Positions 60,116 to 64,000 of a DNA stretch of 64,000 nucleotides are shown here, piece after piece. Made by a program: the position numbers and the translations under genes. The notes beneath the pieces were generated by a model. That model did no database searches, was not told where the DNA came from, and was given only the letters and a program-made list of their open reading frames with translations. The number at the start of each line of letters is the position of its first letter. The first letter of the stretch is position 1. Source of the DNA: Verrucomicrobium sp. (GTDB lineage: Bacteria > Verrucomicrobiota > Verrucomicrobiia > Methylacidiphilales > UBA1321); NCBI GenBank assembly GCA_017849585.1, contig JAFIGT010000020.1, positions 1 through 64,000 on the forward strand, given 5' to 3'.

Positions 60116-62004
60116 GCGTCTGTCCTTATGGTTTCTAGCTTACGACGAAATTCCTGGTGCCACGCCGCATACATCCATAGGGCGTAGAACGGCGAGGGCG
60201 GACAGAGGCCGTCGAGGAACGCTTTCCATGCCACGCGCAGGCGCACGGGATCGAGCAAGCCGGGCAGGACGGAAGTGGTATCAAAAAGGGCGGCCTCCAA
60301 TTGTGGGCGTAACGGGCCGCGCAGCCAAGGAGCCAGAGGGATCGGAAATCCCTTCTTCTCACGGCGCAATAGATCCGGGAAACGCCTTTCCAGGCATTTG
60401 AACAGAACCCACTTGCCCGCTCCTCCGGGTGGCAGCTTTAGACCCATGTCCATTCTATCGGCAAGTTTTTCTATTTCACTATCAAGAAATGGTGCTCGGA
60501 GCTCAATTGACGCCGCCATGCTCATCCGATCGGCCTTGACCAGCAGGCTTTCTGGCAATTGCCACCGTCGATCCAGATGCAAAAGGGTTTCCAAGGGGGA
60601 TGTGTATTCTTTGTAAGTAGTTGCGGCGTAATGGAGGGCACGTTTATCGAGACGCTGGAGCTGTTCCGGACTCAGGAGGAGGGGCGAACGCACGTCGCCG
60701 GGGAAACCTTCCACCCGTAACAGAATTGTTTCCTGCGCCGGGCTCAAATGCGTGCGATGTAGCGCGCGGAAGAACGCGGAATTGTTTTCCAATCCATTTT
60801 TCGCCGGCAGCCAGCCCATCCACTGGCGCAATTTCCGGGAGCGCTCCAGCGTGGCGAGCATTCCATGATAACGGCCAGTATAGCCCGCAAAAAGCTCATC
60901 CGAGCCTTCGCCGCCGAGCAGCACCTTCACATGCTGGCGCGCATATTGGCAGACTTTATAAATTGCGAAGGCCGCCGGATCGGCGATCGGTTCGTCGAGA
61001 AACCACGCGATGGCGGGGAGATTATCGGCCAGATCCTGCGCGCTGAGGGGAATGTTGTGGTGACTGGACCCGATGAGCTTCGCGGTGGTTTCTGCGCCGT
61101 GCTGTTCGGAATCCCCTTCGTGAAAGACGGCGGTAAAGGTGGAAAGTTGTCCGGGGCGTTGATCGTGGACATAGGAGGCCACCGTCTGGCTGTCGATGCC
61201 GCTGCTCAGGAGCACGCCAACCGGCACGTCGGCGCGGAGGTGAATCTCGGTCGATTCCCGCAGCGCCGCGTCGAGCGCAGTAACGGCGCTATCGAGATCG
61301 GTGAGAGGAATGTCCTTACGGATTTCCGCGAAGGCTTTCACTTCCCCCGCCATCGGATTGGCCAGATTCAACCACAAGCTTGAGCGCGGGGGGAGTTTGT
61401 GGATGTGGCGAAAATGGGTTTCTGGGGCGGGCAGGCAATGCCATGAAATGTAATCCCAAAATGCATCGGGATTGGCTTCGTCTGGGACAAAGGGAAGAGC
61501 GAGGAGCGCCTTGATCTCCGAACCAAAGGCAAAGCGGTGGGCATCGCGGTAATAAAAGAGCGGTTTTTGTCCGCTGGGATCACGAGCCAGCAGTAAGCGA
61601 CGATTCCGGAGATCATACAGCGCTATGGCGAACATCCCGCGCAATGAGTCGAGCATCGCCTCTCCATCTCGTTCGAATAGATGGACCAGTACCTCCGTAT
61701 CGCTCTGTGTGCGGAAACGGTGCCCCGCCGCTTCGAGCTCACGCCGCAATTCGAGGTAATTATAAATCTCGCCATTAAAAAAAACGGCGAGGGTCATATC
61801 TTCATTCCAGATGGGTTGCTGGCCTCCGGACAGGTCAATAATGCTCAGCCGCCGCATTCCCAAGTGCAGGCCTTGGGAGGCATCGCTCCATGTTCCTTGC
61901 CCGTCCGGGCCGCGATGTGCGATGGCCTGTAACATCCGGGACAGATTTTTTTTGGCGACTCCTTCCGGTAATGAGGAGTTAAAGAATCCGGCAATTCCAC
62001 ACAT
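60112..62004 (-). CDS. asnB: Asparagine synthase (glutamine-hydrolysing) family protein
   Basis: A 630-aa class II glutamine amidotransferase fused to an AsnB synthetase domain. Cys2 is the glutaminase nucleophile ('MCGIAGFF'), with 'RGPDGQG', 'RRLSIIDL' and 'FNGEIYNY' around the active site. The PP-loop 'GVLLSSGIDSQTVA' and 'LLGGEGSDELFAGY' bind ATP. It may make asparagine, but its place among glycosyltransferases is typical of AsnB homologues that amidate sugars or glycans in surface polysaccharide clusters, and I favour that role. It lies 62 bases after the GT gene and overlaps the 140-aa gene. Confidence 0.9.
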   Translation of the reverse strand: MCGIAGFFNSSLPEGVAKKNLSRMLQAIAHRGPDGQGTWSDASQGLHLGMRRLSIIDLSGGQQPIWNEDMTLAVFFNGEIYNYLELRRELEAAGHRFRTQSDTEVLVHLFERDGEAMLDSLRGMFAIALYDLRNRRLLLARDPSGQKPLFYYRDAHRFAFGSEIKALLALPFVPDEANPDAFWDYISWHCLPAPETHFRHIHKLPPRSSLWLNLANPMAGEVKAFAEIRKDIPLTDLDSAVTALDAALRESTEIHLRADVPVGVLLSSGIDSQTVASYVHDQRPGQLSTFTAVFHEGDSEQHGAETTAKLIGSSHHNIPLSAQDLADNLPAIAWFLDEPIADPAAFAIYKVCQYARQHVKVLLGGEGSDELFAGYTGRYHGMLATLERSRKLRQWMGWLPAKNGLENNSAFFRALHRTHLSPAQETILLRVEGFPGDVRSPLLLSPEQLQRLDKRALHYAATTYKEYTSPLETLLHLDRRWQLPESLLVKADRMSMAASIELRAPFLDSEIEKLADRMDMGLKLPPGGAGKWVLFKCLERRFPDLLRREKKGFPIPLAPWLRGPLRPQLEAALFDTTSVLPGLLDPVRLRVAWKAFLDGLCPPSPFYALWMYAAWHQEFRRKLETIRTDA

Positions 62005-62066
62005 ATAGACAGACAGCAGCTTTGGAAAAAGCTAAAGCGGGTTATCTAATATGCAAATATAAATTA

Positions 62067-63113
62067 TTAACCAAAGAGTACTTTGTGGTACTGTTCGGTA
62101 CATTGTCGGGCGATGGTGGTCCAAGAAATTTGCTCCCGCCACGCTTGCGCGGCGGCATAATCGGGCTGAAGCGCTAAGGCCTGATTTAATTGATCGGCAA
62201 AATTTTCCTTCATTTCTTCAAAACGTAGCACAAAAGAAGAGGGTTCGCTGAGATCAATGGTGGTAAGTCTTCTGGGCAGGAGGATTGGCACTCCCCAAGA
62301 ACGGGCCAGCGAGGCAGCTCCAGAAGTGAAAATCCGGCGGTAATTGAACACGCAGACGCTGGCGGCGGAAAGCCAGAGGCCGAGTTCCTGTTCGGTTACG
62401 CGTTGTGGATGCCAATGGATTGCGGCACTTTCACCGATCTGGTGCGCGAGCAAGCTGCCATACTCTTCGCAGTAGGGTTCCCCCACAATGGCGAGCTGGG
62501 TGTCGGGACGATGTTCCTTCCACCAAGTCACCACTTCCTCAATGCCCTTATAGGGCTCCAGCCGGCCAAACATGAGGGCAATCGGACGGCAGGAATCGAG
62601 TTTCAGAACGGAGCGGGCCTCTGCTTGGGGTGTTGGCAAGCCGAGGTCGATGGACAGATCGCCATGGGGAATCACCGCACAACGGGATGGATCAATCTCG
62701 AACATCCGGCTCAATTCCTCGAGTGCGCCTTGGGAATGGACGAAAATCTGATCGACCATCCGCAGCGTTGCCTGCACGGCAGTGCGAATGGGAGGCGTGG
62801 GCTGGACATTGTGCGGCCAGAGATTGTGCGCGGTGTAAACGATGGGTTGATGCAAGCGCGCCAATTGCAGGTCGACGGGATGACGCAACGGGCGGAACGG
62901 ATCGAGCCGTCCCCCGCGCTCCGACCAATACGCCTCGGGCCAATGCAGATGCAGGATATCACAGTGCTGATCGCGCACCATCCGGTAGAGCGGCAACACC
63001 CGCCGGGTGCCGTGGGGAAACTCGACGTGAACGTCGCAATGCGCCAACGCTTCGGACAGCAGTCGCTGATAGGGAACACCCTGTCGCCAATCGGGTGCAA
63101 AGAGAACGTTCAC
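62067..63113 (-). CDS. GT-B glycosyltransferase (family 1/4 type)
   Basis: A 348-aa glycosyltransferase. The N-domain begins 'MNVLFAPDWRQGVPYQRLLSEAL' and has 'IVYTAHNLWPHN' and 'QIFVHSQGALEELSRMF'. The C-domain has 'RPIALMFGRLEPYKGIEEVVTWW', 'QLAIVGEPYCEEY' and 'VCVFNYRRIFTSGAASLARSWGVPIL', the nucleotide-sugar site. It probably retains the anomeric configuration, like GT4. Its ATG overlaps the stop of the upstream gene (ATGA), so the two are coupled. Donor and acceptor unknown. Confidence 0.88.
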   Translation of the reverse strand: MNVLFAPDWRQGVPYQRLLSEALAHCDVHVEFPHGTRRVLPLYRMVRDQHCDILHLHWPEAYWSERGGRLDPFRPLRHPVDLQLARLHQPIVYTAHNLWPHNVQPTPPIRTAVQATLRMVDQIFVHSQGALEELSRMFEIDPSRCAVIPHGDLSIDLGLPTPQAEARSVLKLDSCRPIALMFGRLEPYKGIEEVVTWWKEHRPDTQLAIVGEPYCEEYGSLLAHQIGESAAIHWHPQRVTEQELGLWLSAASVCVFNYRRIFTSGAASLARSWGVPILLPRRLTTIDLSEPSSFVLRFEEMKENFADQLNQALALQPDYAAAQAWREQISWTTIARQCTEQYHKVLFG

Positions 63114-64000
63114 GCGACGGCCTCCGGCAGTAGGAGCGATTTCAACCGGGGCAAGCCTTCCGCGTAAAACTCGTTGCGCACGGCCCCGACATAATGTCTC
63201 GCAGTAGCCGTGGCTGCGCCGCGTCGGGCAAGGGTGACCTCATAGGCGCGGGGCAGAAGGCCGCCCGGCCCATAGCGACTCGCGCTCAGAGCGAAAAGCG
63301 TTTGCTCCACGCGCCAGATATGTCCTTTCAGAATGGAGGTATGCTCTAGTGCTTTTTCACAAAAGGGTGCCGACACGGCGGCGCTGGGGAGCAGGCAGAG
63401 GCCGGAATTCACTCGCGGCCAAAGTTCCACTCCGAGCTGGGCCAGCGCCTGCTCGGCGGTGACGTTGCTGGCCTCGGCTACATCCTGGATGAAACGACAT
63501 TCGTTTCGTTTTGCCTCCACCCAGTCGAGAATTTCATCCGGTCGCGCAAAGAAAAGTACATCGCTATCGAGGATGAGTAAGCGCTCCGCACGGGTCAGGG
63601 CAGCCATGTCGAAAATTTTCAATCCAAGTGGATGCGATTGGCGATACGCCCAGCAATGGGGAAACGGGGCCAATAACCGCTGCATTCGCACATCGGCTTC
63701 GGCCCGGGGAATCACCCGCAGATCGGGAAACGCCTCGCGCAAGGCCGTGACGGCTTCCGGTGGCAGCGTGCCGTCGTCATGCACGATCACGTTCCAGCGC
63801 CGTTGCGTGAAGTGATGAAAGCTCGCCAGCATCCAGAGGGCGAGGAGCCAGTCGTTTTTCCCGGTCAGGAGATGAATCGGAATCTCGCTGCGCCGGCCTG
63901 CGAAATCCGGGCAACGGTAACGCTGGATTTGCGGAGCGGTCTGGTAATCATGCCATGAGGCCCGCCATCCGCGGTCGAGGTCGCGGCGCAGCAGATAAAG
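63110..64000 (-). CDS. GT-A-like glycosyltransferase, 5' end outside window
   Basis: The frame is open without a stop to the window edge, so at least 297 residues are encoded and the start lies beyond 64000. An internal ATG at 63832 is not the true start, because the upstream codons (for example 'IPIHLLTGKNDWLLALW') read as a normal N-terminal strand. 'LKIFDMAALTRAERLLILDSDVLFFARPDEI' carries the DxD metal motif, as in GT8-like enzymes, and 'PRVNSGLCLLPSA' and 'WRVEQTLFAL' follow. It is the first visible gene of the minus-strand glycan operon. Confidence 0.82.
   Translation of the reverse strand, partial: LYLLRRDLDRGWRASWHDYQTAPQIQRYRCPDFAGRRSEIPIHLLTGKNDWLLALWMLASFHHFTQRRWNVIVHDDGTLPPEAVTALREAFPDLRVIPRAEADVRMQRLLAPFPHCWAYRQSHPLGLKIFDMAALTRAERLLILDSDVLFFARPDEILDWVEAKRNECRFIQDVAEASNVTAEQALAQLGVELWPRVNSGLCLLPSAAVSAPFCEKALEHTSILKGHIWRVEQTLFALSASRYGPGGLLPRAYEVTLARRGAATATARHYVGAVRNEFYAEGLPRLKSLLLPEAVA

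Overview
This window looks like chromosomal DNA of a moderately G+C-rich, free-living, Gram-negative bacterium. Verrucomicrobiota (or a close PVC relative) is my best guess. It is inferred from a very long GreA-domain protein, a double-domain nucleoside diphosphate kinase, a ferredoxin-like/glycosyltransferase pair and a split complex I operon; no 16S rRNA gene is present to confirm it. I see no transposase, integrase, phage gene or CRISPR array. Nearly everything is housekeeping, with some envelope, sugar and signalling genes.

Layout. 131-5231 (minus): long GreA-family factor, then enolase, FtsB-like protein, a soluble Ser/Thr kinase and two small membrane proteins. 5461-6924: an A+T-rich membrane protein of unknown function. 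6983-9116: aat and a MATE exporter, separated by a palindromic repeat element. 9484-12791: MntR-type regulator, a two-domain glycosyltransferase, an Hpt protein and lexA. 12833-17614: B12-binding radical SAM protein, hpt, a MECR-like enoyl reductase and a GST-methyltransferase fusion. 17663-20105: TPR protein and lipoprotein, then a glycosyltransferase and a ferredoxin-like protein. 20201-24087: tandem-domain ndk, aminotransferase and icd, separated by long hairpins. 24512-25795: histidine kinase-receiver hybrid. 26107-30575: carB and a class V aminotransferase. 30774-37408: rpmH-rnpA-yidD-yidC-jag running into gmd-fcl-sugar transferase. 37458-40472: a secreted clan GH-A hydrolase and tRNA-Val(GAC). 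40566-52491 (minus): complex I genes nuoA-B-C-D-I-H-J-K-L-M-M-N. 52559-57540 (minus): LMW phosphatase-like protein, YwaF-like membrane protein and metH. 57780-59372: chemoreceptor. 59693-64000 (minus): a glycan cluster with two glycosyltransferases, an asparagine synthase-like amidotransferase and a small unknown protein; its first gene is cut by the window edge.

How the parts fit. rpmH to jag is the conserved ribosome / RNase P / membrane insertion cluster. gmd and fcl make GDP-L-fucose, and the adjoining sugar transferase and the glycosyltransferases elsewhere suggest a fucose-containing surface polysaccharide. The nuo operon carries membrane and connecting subunits but no NADH-oxidising nuoEFG, and it carries two nuoM paralogues. 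metH has a promoter whose spacer is filled by an inverted repeat. Several intergenic spaces hold long perfect or near-perfect palindromes; two of them are copies of the same element.
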